The notes beneath the pieces were generated by a model. That model was given only the letters and a program-made list of their open reading frames with translations. It was not told where the DNA came from and ran no database searches. Both the position numbers and the translations under genes were made by a program. This document shows, in pieces, positions 16,820 through 24,944 of a stretch of DNA of 64,000 nucleotides. Numbering within the stretch: the first letter of the stretch is position 1; each line of letters begins with the position of its first letter. This stretch comes from Pseudoflavonifractor sp. MSJ-37 (lineage in GTDB: Bacteria; Bacillota; Clostridia; Oscillospirales; Oscillospiraceae), in assembly GCF_018917965.1 (NCBI RefSeq), contig NZ_JAHLPP010000002.1:186001-250000 (forward strand). Direction: 5' to 3'.

Positions 16820-18100
16820 TTATTTCTGGTACTCAAATTCCAAATTGTAGAGGGAAACGATGTCCCCGTCCTGGATGCCCATCTCCTCCAGACGGTCGTA
16901 GAGGCCGGACTGGCGGAGCATCCGGTCGAACCAGCTCCGGGACTCGAAGTCGTCGAAGTTCGTGTTGGACATGAGCCGCTGGAGCCAGGGGCCCTCCACG
17001 ATCCAGGTGTCGTCCTCGTGGGCGATCTCCAGGGGCGCGGAGGTGTCCACCTCGGGAGGCCGCTCCACGAAGGTGGGCTCGTACACTGTGATGGGGGGCA
17101 GGTCCCGGAGCTTCCGGGCGGCGGCCAGCATCAGCTCCCGGGTGCCCTGATGGGCGGCGGCGGAGAGCTCGAAGAACTCCATGCCCAGGCCCTCCACGTG
17201 GGCCTTCAATGCCTCCAGCCCGGTGCGGTCCTCCGCGATATCCGCCTTGTTGCCCGCCACGATCATGGGGCGGGAGGCCAGCTCGGGAGAGTAGTCCGCC
17301 AGCTCCGCGCGGATGGCCTCGAAGTCGGCCACCGGGTCCCGGCCCTCACTGCCGGACACATCCACCACGTGGATCAGCAGACGGCAGCGGTCCACGTGCC
17401 GCAGGAAGTCGTGGCCCAGACCGGCGCCCTCGCTGGCGCCCTCGATCAGGCCGGGGATGTCGGCCAGCACGAAGGAGACGCCCTCCTCCACATACACCAC
17501 GCCCAGATTGGGGAAGAGGGTGGTGAAGTGGTAGTTGGCGATCTTGGGCTGGGCCTTGCTCACCACGGACAGGAGGGTGGACTTGCCCACATTGGGGAAG
17601 CCCACCAGGCCCACGTCGGCCAGGAGCTTCAGCTCCAGCACCACTTCGCGGGTCTGGCCGGGGAGGCCGGACTTGGCGAAGTTGGGGACCTGCCGGGTGG
17701 GGGTGGCGAAATGCTTGTTGCCCCAGCCGCCCTTGCCACCCTTGGCCAGGACGAAGGGCTCGGTGCCGGACATATCACAGATGATCTCATTCGTCTCGGC
17801 GTCCCGGACCACGGTGCCCCGGGGGACCTTGATGACCAGGTCGGCGCCGTCCTTGCCGGTACAGCGCTTGCCGGTCCCGTCCATGCCGTTGCCGGCGGTA
17901 TACTTGCGCTTGTAGCGGAAGTCCATCAGGGTGGAGAGATGCCCGTCCACCTGGAGGATGATGTCTCCGCCCCGGCCGCCGTCGCCGCCGTCCGGACCGC
18001 CGGCGGCCACATATTTCTCCCGGTGGAAGGCCACCGCGCCATTGCCGCCGTTGCCGGAGCGGACGGTGATCTTCGCCTTGTCTACGAAGGGTGCTGCCAT
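16820..18100 (-). CDS. obgE: GTPase Obg
   Basis: Essential ribosome-assembly and stress GTPase. 426 residues with all three parts: glycine-rich Obg fold (GGDGGRGGDIILQ), G domain with Walker A GFPNVGKST (167-175), DIPGLIEGASEGAGLG and NKAD, and the Gram-positive C-terminal OCT domain ending in VSLYNLEFEYQK. It follows rpmA behind a terminator-like hairpin in the conserved rplU-prp-rpmA-obgE order. Confidence 0.97.
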   Translation of the reverse strand: MAAPFVDKAKITVRSGNGGNGAVAFHREKYVAAGGPDGGDGGRGGDIILQVDGHLSTLMDFRYKRKYTAGNGMDGTGKRCTGKDGADLVIKVPRGTVVRDAETNEIICDMSGTEPFVLAKGGKGGWGNKHFATPTRQVPNFAKSGLPGQTREVVLELKLLADVGLVGFPNVGKSTLLSVVSKAQPKIANYHFTTLFPNLGVVYVEEGVSFVLADIPGLIEGASEGAGLGHDFLRHVDRCRLLIHVVDVSGSEGRDPVADFEAIRAELADYSPELASRPMIVAGNKADIAEDRTGLEALKAHVEGLGMEFFELSAAAHQGTRELMLAAARKLRDLPPITVYEPTFVERPPEVDTSAPLEIAHEDDTWIVEGPWLQRLMSNTNFDDFESRSWFDRMLRQSGLYDRLEEMGIQDGDIVSLYNLEFEYQK

Positions 18101-18163
18101 GAGAGGCCTCCTTTCCCGCGGGGCACCGGGCCCCGCCCGCCGTAGTTGCTTTTTCTGGATATC

Positions 18164-18206
18164 GGAAAAAGAGCCCCGAACGGGTTCCCGTCCGAGGCTC
18201 TTCCTA
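18164..18206 (-). terminator. Terminator between rpmA and obgE
   Basis: Long stem AAGAGCC(T/C)CGGACGGG / CCCGTTCGGGGCTCTT followed by TTTCC on the reverse strand. It probably lowers obgE expression relative to the ribosomal proteins. Confidence 0.8.
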
Positions 18207-18217
18207 CATCGCCGATA

Positions 18218-18502
18218 TTACTGGGCGATCTCCACGATGGAGACCTGCTTGCGGTCCTTGCCCAGACGCTCGAACTTGACCTTGCCGTCCTTCAGAGCGA
18301 ACAGGGTGTCATCGCTGCCCTTGCCCACGTTGACGCCGGGATGGATATGGGTGCCCCGCTGGCGGACCAGGATGTTGCCGGCCAGGACGAACTGACCGTC
18401 AGCACGCTTGACGCCGAGCCGCTTGGACTCAGAATCACGGCCGTTGCGGGTGGAGCCGACGCCCTTCTTGTGGGCGAAGAACTGGATACCGATCTTCAGC
18501 AT
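18218..18502 (-). CDS. rpmA: 50S ribosomal protein L27
   Basis: 94 residues. L27 reaches the peptidyl-transferase centre. Seen: the Firmicutes-specific N-terminal extension [10 protein letters not shown] followed by [14 protein letters not shown], which Prp protease must remove after FFA before L27 can work; [21 protein letters not shown] is the family signature. The prp gene lies 48 bp upstream in the same operon. Confidence 0.98.
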   Translation of the reverse strand: MLKIGIQFFAHKKGVGSTRNGRDSESKRLGVKRADGQFVLAGNILVRQRGTHIHPGVNVGKGSDDTLFALKDGKVKFERLGKDRKQVSIVEIAQ

Positions 18503-18549
18503 TGTCGTACACCTCCAAACTTGTGTGTCGATGGCGCGGCGGATGAGGA

Positions 18550-18876
18550 TCAGTCCTCCTCCACCACGAGGATATAGTCGGGATATTCCTCATGCAGCTC
18601 GGTGAGGTACAGCATGAGCGCCGCCAGAAGGGTCTGGCAGGTGCTCTCGTTGGCCTCGCCCAAGCCGTTGGGGAGCCTGAGGGAGATCGTATCATCCCGG
18701 ACCTTGACCGAAGCCTCCAGTCCCAGCACGTCGTTGACGGCACATTCCGCCAAGCGGATCGCGCTCGTCACCGCCGCGCAGACGATGTCCGACCCCTCAT
18801 CGGCGTAACCGCTGTGTCCACTGGCCGTGAAGCCGGTGATGCGGTCGCCCTCCATGCGGAAGGATATGGTGGTCAT
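18550..18876 (-). CDS. prp: Ribosomal-processing cysteine protease Prp
   Basis: 108 residues, YsxB family. It cuts the N-terminal extension of L27. Seen: catalytic His21 in SGHSGYA and Cys33 in [11 protein letters not shown], the diagnostic pair of the family. It sits between rplU and rpmA, so the protease is made with its only known class of host substrate. Confidence 0.95.
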   Translation of the reverse strand: MTTISFRMEGDRITGFTASGHSGYADEGSDIVCAAVTSAIRLAECAVNDVLGLEASVKVRDDTISLRLPNGLGEANESTCQTLLAALMLYLTELHEEYPDYILVVEED

Positions 18877-18883
18877 ATCCGGA

Positions 18884-19195
18884 TCACACGGAGATCTTGC
18901 CGATGGTCACCTTGGTGTAGGGCTGACGATGGCCCTGACGCTTGTGGTAACCCTTCTTGGGCTTATACTTGAAGACCATGACCTTCTTGCCCTTGCCGTT
19001 CTTCACCACAGAAGCGTCCACCTTAGCGCCGGACACCACGGGGGTGCCGAAGGTAGCCTTCTCGCCGTCGATGACAGCCAGGACCTGGTCGAAAACGATG
19101 GCGTCGCCAGCCTCGTTGGGGAGCTTCTCCACAAAGATAGTGTCGCCCTCCGCAACCTTGTACTGCTTGCCACCAGTCACGATGATCGCCTGCAT
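18884..19195 (-). CDS. rplU: 50S ribosomal protein L21
   Basis: 103 residues. Seen: [18 protein letters not shown] at the N-terminus and [19 protein letters not shown] near the C-terminus, both signatures of L21. ATG 19195 is preferred over GTG 19207 because the ribosome site AAGGAGTG stands ten bases before the ATG. First gene of the rplU-prp-rpmA-obgE operon. Confidence 0.97.
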   Translation of the reverse strand: MQAIIVTGGKQYKVAEGDTIFVEKLPNEAGDAIVFDQVLAVIDGEKATFGTPVVSGAKVDASVVKNGKGKKVMVFKYKPKKGYHKRQGHRQPYTKVTIGKISV

Positions 19196-19213
19196 TCTGA
19201 TTTTCACTCCTTC

Positions 19214-19284
19214 ATTACGGACTCGCTCTCGGGGGCGGGAGAGGAGACTGCTCCGTCTCCACTTGCTGACCCAGTCAAAGCGGC
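19214..19284 (-). promoter_or_regulatory. Leader of the L21 operon, possible autoregulatory structure
   Basis: About 70 nt of transcribed leader between the promoter and the rplU ribosome site, with a GGAGAC/GTCTCC hairpin. Firmicutes often carry an L21 leader motif here; I cannot confirm the match by eye. Confidence 0.3.
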
Positions 19285-19290
19285 TTTAAT

Positions 19291-19319
19291 ATTGTATCAG
19301 TCGTTTTCCCGATCGTCAA
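19291..19319 (-). promoter_or_regulatory. rplU operon promoter
   Basis: Reverse-strand -35 TTGACG (19314-19319), 17 bp, -10 TACAAT (19291-19296). Confidence 0.85.
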
Positions 19320-19385
19320 CCGTTTTTCGGCACATTTTTGCCCAAAAACGTGTCCTTGGATCGGGCGGACCGCACAGTCTCCCGC

Positions 19386-20624
19386 TCAGTACTTGCCATA
19401 CTGGAAGGTGGTGTCGAACCAGGCGTCCAGGTTCTCCTCCTTGTAGTGGTCCAGCACGATGGAGCAGTCCATCATGAAGCCGCCGCCGGGGGCACAGGTG
19501 TCCAGCAGGCGCTTGGTCTCGTCCACGACCTCGTGGGGCTTGCCGTACAGCAGGAGGGTGGTCGGCAGGTTGCCGCAGATGCAGGCCGTGTCGCCCAGCA
19601 CCGCCTTGGCCCGGGCGATGTCCACCTGCTCGAACATATAGATGACCTTGCCCTTGGGGACCTCCTTCAGGACCTCCAGCCGGGTGTCGTACTTGCCCTC
19701 GCAGAAGATGTAGGGGATCATGCCGCAGTCGATGATCTCCTGGATGACCCGCCGCAGGGAGGGCCAGTAGAACTCCCGGTAGTCCTCCACGCTCATGAAG
19801 TCGTCGGTACCGCCGTGGAGCGGCATGAAGCAGTACTTGGAGCCGCTCTCCTTCATGTGGTGGACGTTCTGGAGCGCGTATCCGGTGAGGACATCGATCG
19901 CGGCCTTGACCTTCTCAGGGATCTCATAGATGTCCATGGGCACGTTCAGGAAGCCCCGGATGTTGTCGGCCAGCATATCATAGGGGGCGTTCTGGCCGCC
20001 CATGGAGCCCAGCGGAGTCTGGCAGGAGAGGGCCACCTGCTGGAGGGAGGCGCTGCCCTGGAGCCACTCCACGGACTTCTCGCCGGCGAACATGAGGGTC
20101 AGCAGGGCCTGCCGCACCTCGGGGTCGGCGAAGGCCGCCATGGAGCCGTAGTGGCCGAACTCCACCACGTTGTTGAAGGACAGCTTGGCCAGACCGGCCA
20201 GCTTGGCGTGCTTCCGGGGGAAGATCTTGGTCATGCAGAAGTGGGAGGGGTCATGGAGGAACTCGTCGTACTCATCCTCCTCCATATAGGTGCCGTCCAC
20301 GATCTGGAAGCCCTGGTCCAGCGGCACGCCGCAGGTGGCGCCGGGCCAGCGGATAGCGGTGGTGCCCAGCACCTCCATCATGGGGATGGGATAGGCCGCC
20401 GCGCCCCAGAAGAGGTCGCACTGCCAGCGCTTCAGGAACTTCTCCACGCCGGGGGCCAGCAGGCGGAAGTCGTTCAGGGCCTCGTAGCGGTCGATGCCGG
20501 CGGCCTGGGCATAGGCCATGCCGATCTTGGGGGCCATGGGGACCCGGTCGCCCTCGGTCAGAGCCACGGCCGCGTCCACCCGGGCGGTGCGCTGCTCCAG
20601 CGTGTTCTCGATGATAGATGCCAT
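19386..20624 (-). CDS. Uroporphyrinogen decarboxylase-family (UROD/MtaA-like) methyltransferase
   Basis: 412 residues. UROD-fold proteins outside haem synthesis mostly move methyl groups between corrinoid proteins and coenzymes or substrates. Seen: N-terminal region DRVPMAPKIGMAYAQAAG, the mid-chain GSMGGQNAPYDMLADNIRG, and the C-terminal barrel strands MFEQVDIARAKAVLGDTACICGNLP and GGGFMMDCSIVLDH. No corrinoid protein or haem genes are nearby, so haem synthesis is unlikely but the methyl donor and acceptor are unknown. Third gene of the ylmH-DUF896-UROD group; reverse-strand GAAGAGAGGAGC precedes the ATG. Confidence 0.8.
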   Translation of the reverse strand: MASIIENTLEQRTARVDAAVALTEGDRVPMAPKIGMAYAQAAGIDRYEALNDFRLLAPGVEKFLKRWQCDLFWGAAAYPIPMMEVLGTTAIRWPGATCGVPLDQGFQIVDGTYMEEDEYDEFLHDPSHFCMTKIFPRKHAKLAGLAKLSFNNVVEFGHYGSMAAFADPEVRQALLTLMFAGEKSVEWLQGSASLQQVALSCQTPLGSMGGQNAPYDMLADNIRGFLNVPMDIYEIPEKVKAAIDVLTGYALQNVHHMKESGSKYCFMPLHGGTDDFMSVEDYREFYWPSLRRVIQEIIDCGMIPYIFCEGKYDTRLEVLKEVPKGKVIYMFEQVDIARAKAVLGDTACICGNLPTTLLLYGKPHEVVDETKRLLDTCAPGGGFMMDCSIVLDHYKEENLDAWFDTTFQYGKY

Positions 20625-20659
20625 AGGGATGCTCCTCTCTTCTTGTGGTCTCAGGTCTG

Positions 20660-20872
20660 TCAGTCGTCCTTGGGGGCGAGCTTGTGCTTGGTGCCGTCCG
20701 GCTCCATGATATAGGTGTTGTCCAGCTGGCTCTGGAGGCTCTCCCGGACGGCGGCCACATAGGCGGCCCGCAGCTCCGCCCGCTCGGTGGTCTCCTCCGG
20801 GGTGAGGCCCTCGGGGCTCTTGGCCTTCCGGGCCAGCGCGTTGATCCGGTCAATCTGGGCTTGTGTGATCAT
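20660..20872 (-). CDS. DUF896 (YnzC-like) small protein
   Basis: 70 residues. Seen: ITQAQIDRINALARKAKSPEGLTPEETTERAELR, the typical helical hairpin of the DUF896/UPF0291 family, and the common tail DNTYIMEPDGTKHKL. Function unknown; Bacillus members are linked to SOS-era or membrane roles without a clear reaction. It lies between ylmH and the UROD-family gene in one direction, spaced about 35-50 bp. Confidence 0.9.
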   Translation of the reverse strand: MITQAQIDRINALARKAKSPEGLTPEETTERAELRAAYVAAVRESLQSQLDNTYIMEPDGTKHKLAPKDD

Positions 20873-20921
20873 ATCGAAAACTCCTTTCAGAAGAAGGCTG
20901 TGAGGGAAGGGAGACGGGCGG

Positions 20922-21728
20922 TCACAGGTACCGCTCGATCTCCAGCATGGTGCGGCCTTTCTTGGACCGGCCGCCCAGGGACTTGACCACCGCCTTGCCC
21001 AGCCCCCGGCAGGAGAGCACGTCGCCCTCCTCCACGAGCCGGTCGGCCTTGAGGCAGTCCCGGTAGTTGAGCTGGACCCGTCCGGCGGAGATCAGGTCCG
21101 CCGCCTTGCTCCGGGAGGTGGAGAAGGCCGCCGCCGCCACCGCGTCCAGCCGGGGCGTGGCCACCGTGTCCCGGATCTGCCTGACCTTCACCTCCGGAGG
21201 CTGGAGCTGATCCAACGGGAGGCGTTTGGTCCGGAGCCGAGCCCGGCCGGCGCTGTCCAGGTCCATCAGGAGGTAGTCGGCTAGTTCCTCCAGCACCAGC
21301 AGGTCGCAGGAGTCGGAGCCCACCAGCAGGTCGCCCACTTTCTCCCGGTCGATGCCCCGGCCCAGGATGGCCCCCAGGAAGTCCCGGTGGGTCAGGCCCG
21401 CGTCGGCGCTGTAGGCACAGCGGAGGGCGGCCACAGGGCCCTCTCCGGCCATCGCCAGGGCCTGGAACTCCTCCGGCTCCTGCCAGTCGGGGAGGAACAC
21501 ACAGATGGTACGCTCTGCGCCCTCATAGCCGCCGAAGAACAGATGGGCGGGATGGCCGCTGGCGGCGATCAGGTTTTCCACGCTGACCCGCTCGGAGGGG
21601 GACAAAAATCCGGTGGAGGCTGGGATGTTCTTCCGCTGGGCCAGATCCATCTTATCCATGGCCCGGGCCAGCAGGAGGCGTTCCTCTCCATCCCGTGCCA
21701 GCTTGTCCAGTCGTTCCGTTTTCGTCAT
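20922..21728 (-). CDS. ylmH: YlmH-like S4-domain RNA-binding protein
   Basis: 268 residues. In Firmicutes YlmH belongs to the division/ribosome-rescue set and binds stalled 50S subunits. Seen: an N-terminal alpha-beta domain (GFLSPSERVSVENL, LFFGGYEGAERTICVFLPDW, THRDFLGAILGRGIDREKVGD) and a C-terminal S4 domain (RLDAVAAAAFSTSRSKAADLISAGRVQLNY, VEEGDVLSCRGLGKAVV). ATG 21728 has AGGAGG. No division genes are adjacent here, unlike in Bacillus. Confidence 0.9.
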   Translation of the reverse strand: MTKTERLDKLARDGEERLLLARAMDKMDLAQRKNIPASTGFLSPSERVSVENLIAASGHPAHLFFGGYEGAERTICVFLPDWQEPEEFQALAMAGEGPVAALRCAYSADAGLTHRDFLGAILGRGIDREKVGDLLVGSDSCDLLVLEELADYLLMDLDSAGRARLRTKRLPLDQLQPPEVKVRQIRDTVATPRLDAVAAAAFSTSRSKAADLISAGRVQLNYRDCLKADRLVEEGDVLSCRGLGKAVVKSLGGRSKKGRTMLEIERYL

Positions 21729-21756
21729 GGGCCCACCTCCTGACATATCGTTTCTG

Positions 21757-21785
21757 AGTATACCACACCGAATTGGTAGGTGCAA
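21757..21785 (-). promoter_or_regulatory. ylmH operon promoter
   Basis: Reverse-strand -35 TTGCAC (21780-21785), 17 bp, -10 TATACT (21757-21762). Confidence 0.65.
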
Positions 21786-21846
21786 GACGGCAGGCCTCGG
21801 CAGTATCGTTCCGCCCAACGGGGCGGGAAAGTCATCTCATCCACGG

Positions 21847-21883
21847 AAAAGATCCCAGCCCCCGATGATGGGGACTGGGATCT
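21847..21883 (-). terminator. Terminator after the yedE-tusA-DUF3343 operon
   Basis: 13-bp stem GATCCCAGTCCCC / GGGGCTGGGATC with TTTTCC on the reverse strand. Confidence 0.88.
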
Positions 21884-21891
21884 CTCCTCTC

Positions 21892-22134
21892 TCACTTTTC
21901 CGCATTTCGGAAGATCAGCTGATAGCTTTTGTCGGGCTGGACCGCGTAGACGCTGTCCAGATCCTCATCGGCCATGGACAACTCGAAGGTCCCCGTGAAC
22001 TTCACGCAGGTCCCGCAGGAGGCCGACAGGGCGCGGGGGACCGGCATCATCACGGCCTTGGCCCCCTCCGCCTTCCGCTTCCGCTGGAAGGTCAGCGCGC
22101 CGAAATGGGTGTGGAACGTGGCGATCTGATCCAT
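21892..22134 (-). CDS. DUF3343 protein, putative Se/S carrier-like
   Basis: 80 residues. Seen: FHTHFGALTFQRK at the N-terminus, a run of small residues MMPVPRALSASCGTCVKF with two cysteines as CxxC, and a short C-terminal strand. DUF3343 proteins co-occur with YedF/YedE and selenium users and are thought to hand on sulfur or selenium. Its start is one base beyond the stop region of the TusA-like gene, so the two are translationally coupled. The selenium role is inferred from context. Confidence 0.85.
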   Translation of the reverse strand: MDQIATFHTHFGALTFQRKRKAEGAKAVMMPVPRALSASCGTCVKFTGTFELSMADEDLDSVYAVQPDKSYQLIFRNAEK

Positions 22135-22135
22135 C

Positions 22136-22339
22136 TCACTTGGTGATGGTCAGCTCGAAATCGCTCCCCACGCTCTGATGGGTCACCTGATAGCCCGCAT
22201 TGGCGGCGAAGCGGGTGATGTTCTGCACGGGAGTCATGCTGTCCACCAGGACCTTCAGGGGAACGCCCTTCTTCAGCGCGTTCCGGGTCATCAGTACGGG
22301 TTCCGGGCAGGAATAGCCGCGGGCATCCAGTTCGTTCAT
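22136..22339 (-). CDS. TusA/SirA-fold sulfurtransferase-like protein (YedF-type)
   Basis: 67 residues from ATG 22339. Seen: LDARGYSCPEPVLMTRNALKK, the CPxP box of the TusA/YedF family; the Cys is the persulfide or perselenide carrier. Full YedF proteins have an extra C-terminal domain, absent here. The start at 22339 is preferred over 22348 because GGAG lies ten bases before the former and only one before the latter. Between the yedE transporter gene and DUF3343 in one operon. Confidence 0.9.
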   Translation of the reverse strand: MNELDARGYSCPEPVLMTRNALKKGVPLKVLVDSMTPVQNITRFAANAGYQVTHQSVGSDFELTITK

Positions 22340-22363
22340 GATATCCATGCTCCTTTCGTCCGA

Positions 22364-23428
22364 TCAGTCTTTGTTGCGGCGCAGGTTGGTCACGGCGATG
22401 ACCGCCACCACGATCAGGCCCAGGATCACGGCCACCTGACCATTGGCGGTGGGGCCCTTGCCGGAAGAGGCCAGACCGAAGTTGTGGCAGAAGGCCGCGC
22501 CCACCACCATGCCCAGCACAGCCACGGTGGAATCGCTGTTGCCGCTGCCGGACAGGATCAGCTGGCGCAGGGGGCAGCCGCCCAGCAAGACGGAGCCGAA
22601 GCCTACCAGCACCATGCCCATCAGGTTCCACAGGCCGTCGTTGTAGGCCACGGGCTGATCGGCGAAGGTGAAGTGGACGGGGTTGCCCAAGATCAGGTTG
22701 CCCACCAGAGCCGCCGCAAAGATGGCCACGAAGCCCAGCAGGAGATGGAAGTCACGGAACAGGATCACGTCACGGATGCCGCCCACCATACACAGGCGGG
22801 TCTTCTGGGCCAGTGCGCCCACGATCAGGCCGGCGATCAGTGCCAGGGCCAGAGGCGCGCGGGCCGCGCCGGGTCCCTCCGCAGAGAAAAAGATGAAAGC
22901 GGGAGCCGCCACCAGCAGGACCAGAAGACCCACGACGACGGCGGGCATGACCACACCCTCCACCTTGGGCTGGGGAGTGGACTTCTTCAGAGAAAAGCCA
23001 GCCTGCAGGAACGCGGTGCCGATGGCGATGCCGATGACGAAGCCCACCAGGCCTACCACGGCGTTCAGGTCGCCGCCGCCGATGCGCAGGACCATCCGCA
23101 GGGGGCAGCCCAGGAACATCAGAGCGCCCACCATGACACAGAAGCCCAGCACGAAGCGGAGCGCCGGAGAGGAACCGCCCCGGACGTTGAATTCCTTGCC
23201 CACCAGGGACATGACCAGTGCGCCCAGCACCAGACCGATGATCTCAGGACGGATGTACTGGACGACCTCCGCCCGGTGGAGGCCCACCGCGCCGGAGATG
23301 TCCCGCAGGAAACACGCGATGCAGAAGCCCATGTTCGCGGGATTGCCCTGAGACGCCAGGAACGCCGCGATCAGGCCGACCACCAGGCCGGTCACGATGA
23401 TGAGCCCATGCTCTTTCAGTTTTGCCAT
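22364..23428 (-). CDS. yedE: YedE-family putative selenium transporter
   Basis: 354 residues, highly hydrophobic with roughly ten membrane helices and two YeeE/YedE repeats. Seen: conserved Cys patches GFCIACFLRD, FLGCPLRM, TRLCMVGGIRD and LLGGCPLRQL, which in YeeE-type channels relay the chalcogen. YedE with YedF marks selenium-utilising bacteria; a thiosulfate role as for YeeE is the alternative. ATG 23428 was chosen because GGAGGA precedes it by ten bases; the longer frame is spurious. First gene of yedE-tusA-DUF3343. Confidence 0.9.
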   Translation of the reverse strand: MAKLKEHGLIIVTGLVVGLIAAFLASQGNPANMGFCIACFLRDISGAVGLHRAEVVQYIRPEIIGLVLGALVMSLVGKEFNVRGGSSPALRFVLGFCVMVGALMFLGCPLRMVLRIGGGDLNAVVGLVGFVIGIAIGTAFLQAGFSLKKSTPQPKVEGVVMPAVVVGLLVLLVAAPAFIFFSAEGPGAARAPLALALIAGLIVGALAQKTRLCMVGGIRDVILFRDFHLLLGFVAIFAAALVGNLILGNPVHFTFADQPVAYNDGLWNLMGMVLVGFGSVLLGGCPLRQLILSGSGNSDSTVAVLGMVVGAAFCHNFGLASSGKGPTANGQVAVILGLIVVAVIAVTNLRRNKD

Positions 23429-23495
23429 GATCGATCTTCCTCCTTTGTTTTGATACCCTCTGTACTCGTGCGCCACACGACTTGCGCACAGCCCT

Positions 23496-23524
23496 ATTAT
23501 ACCCGGTCCAGATAGGGAAGTGAA
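23496..23524 (-). promoter_or_regulatory. yedE operon promoter
   Basis: Reverse-strand -10 TATAAT (23496-23501), 17 bp, -35 TTCACT (23519-23524). Confidence 0.6.
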
Positions 23525-23629
23525 ATTGGATCCGCCGATATTGTACCATCCAGTTTATTTACTTTCCGTATAAAGAAAGCGTTTTTCTCCCGGGCGTGAA
23601 TATAATTTATTCTATTTTTTGATAAAGTC

Positions 23630-23658
23630 TTGTCGTTTCTTTGGAGAAGGTGTATACT
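23630..23658 (+). promoter_or_regulatory. Orphan forward promoter facing the selD terminator
   Basis: -35 TTGTCG (23630-23635), 17 bp, -10 TATACT (23653-23658), in the A+T-rich 329-bp gap between yedE and selD. No forward gene follows; any RNA would enter the antisense strand of selD through the inverted repeat at 23672-23717. Nothing else is visible in this gap. Confidence 0.4.
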
Positions 23659-23671
23659 TGGGGCGGACAGA

Positions 23672-23717
23672 CGCAAAAAGCGGACTCCGGCGTCTGAAAA
23701 GACACCGGAGTCCGCTC
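23672..23717 (-). terminator. Terminator after selD
   Basis: 17-bp near-perfect stem AGCGGACTCCGG... closing on ...CCGGAGTCCGCT, followed by TTTTTGCG on the reverse strand. Confidence 0.9.
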
Positions 23718-23757
23718 CTCCATGCTCCGTGTTCGACTCATTTGGGTCCTGGGTCGA

Positions 23758-24813
23758 TCACATCCGGCCGGGGACCACCCGGACCAGCTTGTCCCCTCTG
23801 GGCTCCACCACGCCGATGGCCGCGCCGGGGACGCCCAGATCGCTCAGCCGCCGGAGCAGCTCCTGCGCCCGGACCTCGGGCACGGTGATCAGCAGGCCGC
23901 CCGCCGTCTGGGGATCATACAGCGCATCGGACCGCTCCAGCGGCACGCCGTCCTCCACGACCACGTCCTCCGCCAGATAGGCCATGTTGTTGTAAGCCCC
24001 GCCGGGGATGATACCGTCTCTGGCCAGCTCCAGCGCCTTGGGCACGATGGGCACGGAATCCGCCCAGAGGCGGAAGGTATGGCCGCTCCCCTTAGCCATC
24101 TCCTGCACATGGCCCAGCAGGCCGAAGCCGGTGATGTCGGTGCAGGCGGTGGGATGGACGGGGAGCATCGCCTCCTGTCCCTTCTTGTTGAGGGTGGTCA
24201 TGATGGCCAGCATCTCGGCATACTCCGCCTCGGTCAGCAGGTCTGCCTTGGCCGCCGTGGACAGGATGCCCGTGCCGATGGGCTTAGTCAGCACCAACAC
24301 ATCGCCTTCTTTCGCCCCGTCGTTGGTGAGGACCTCGTCCGGATGGGCGAAGCCCATGACGCAGAGGCCGTATTTCGGCTCCTTGTCCTCGATGCTGTGT
24401 CCCCCCACGATCACAGCGCCGGCCTCCATCACCTTGTCATAGCCTCCGGCCAGGATGCCCTGGACCACGTCCAAGGGCAGGCAGCTGGGGAAGGTGAGCA
24501 GGTTCATGGCGATCTTGGGGGTCCCGCCCATGGCCCACACATCGGAGAGGGCATTCGTCGCGGCCACCTGGCCGAACTGGAAGGGGTCGTCCACGATCGG
24601 CGGAAAGAAATCCACCGTGGCGATCATGGCCGTCTCGTCATTGACGCGGTACACCGCCGCGTCATCGCTGGAATCGAAGCCCACCATCAGATCCGGATCA
24701 TAGATGCGGGGCAGATCGGCCAGCAGTTTCCCTAGGACGCCCGGTCCTATCTTGGCGCCTCACCCGCCGGCGGAGGTCATCTCCGTCAGCTTGACTTTCT
24801 TGACATCAGACAT
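23758..24813 (-). CDS. selD: Selenide, water dikinase containing selenocysteine (in-frame UGA)
   Basis: Makes selenophosphate from selenide and ATP, the Se donor for selenocysteine and selenouridine. The full reading frame starts at ATG 24813 and is interrupted at codon 18 by UGA (24760-24762); read through, the protein has 351 residues, the normal length. The N-terminus becomes MSDVKKVKLTEMTSAGG-U-GAKIGPGVLG, placing Sec exactly at the catalytic Cys/Sec of the family's GxG(C/U)GAKI motif. Other motifs: GFDSSDDAAVY, DFFPPIVDDPFQFGQVAATNALSDV, GGHSIEDKEP, TACTDITGFGLLGH. A 6-bp hairpin follows the UGA. A conventional call starting at the internal ATG (24687) would lose the active site. Divergent from a LysR gene. 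Confidence 0.96.
24733..24762 (-). promoter_or_regulatory. Selenocysteine UGA codon and SECIS-like hairpin in selD
   Basis: On the mRNA the UGA (24760-24762) is followed after ten bases by the perfect stem UAGGAC/GUCCUA (24744-24749 with 24733-24738) around the loop CGGGC. Position and size fit a bacterial SECIS, which must lie just downstream of the UGA to bind SelB. Confidence 0.8.
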
Positions 24814-24869
24814 GGTCTACACCCGCTTTCTTTCGTAACATACAGTGGCCCGAGGGGTTGCTCCGGCTC

Positions 24870-24898
24870 ATTGTACTCCTACGTCCGAAAAATAGCAA
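24870..24898 (-). promoter_or_regulatory. selD promoter
   Basis: Reverse-strand -35 TTGCTA (24893-24898), 17 bp, -10 TACAAT (24870-24875), in the 131-bp gap shared with the divergent LysR gene. Confidence 0.65.
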
Positions 24899-24944
24899 CC
24901 TTGTATCCCAATGATACGCCCAGAGAAAAGAGGAACGAACGCAT

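Noticed and set aside
23758-24687. selD as a shorter gene starting at the internal ATG
   Set aside because: That form lacks the catalytic Cys/Sec loop; the upstream frame continues through UGA to a good start and exact family motif.
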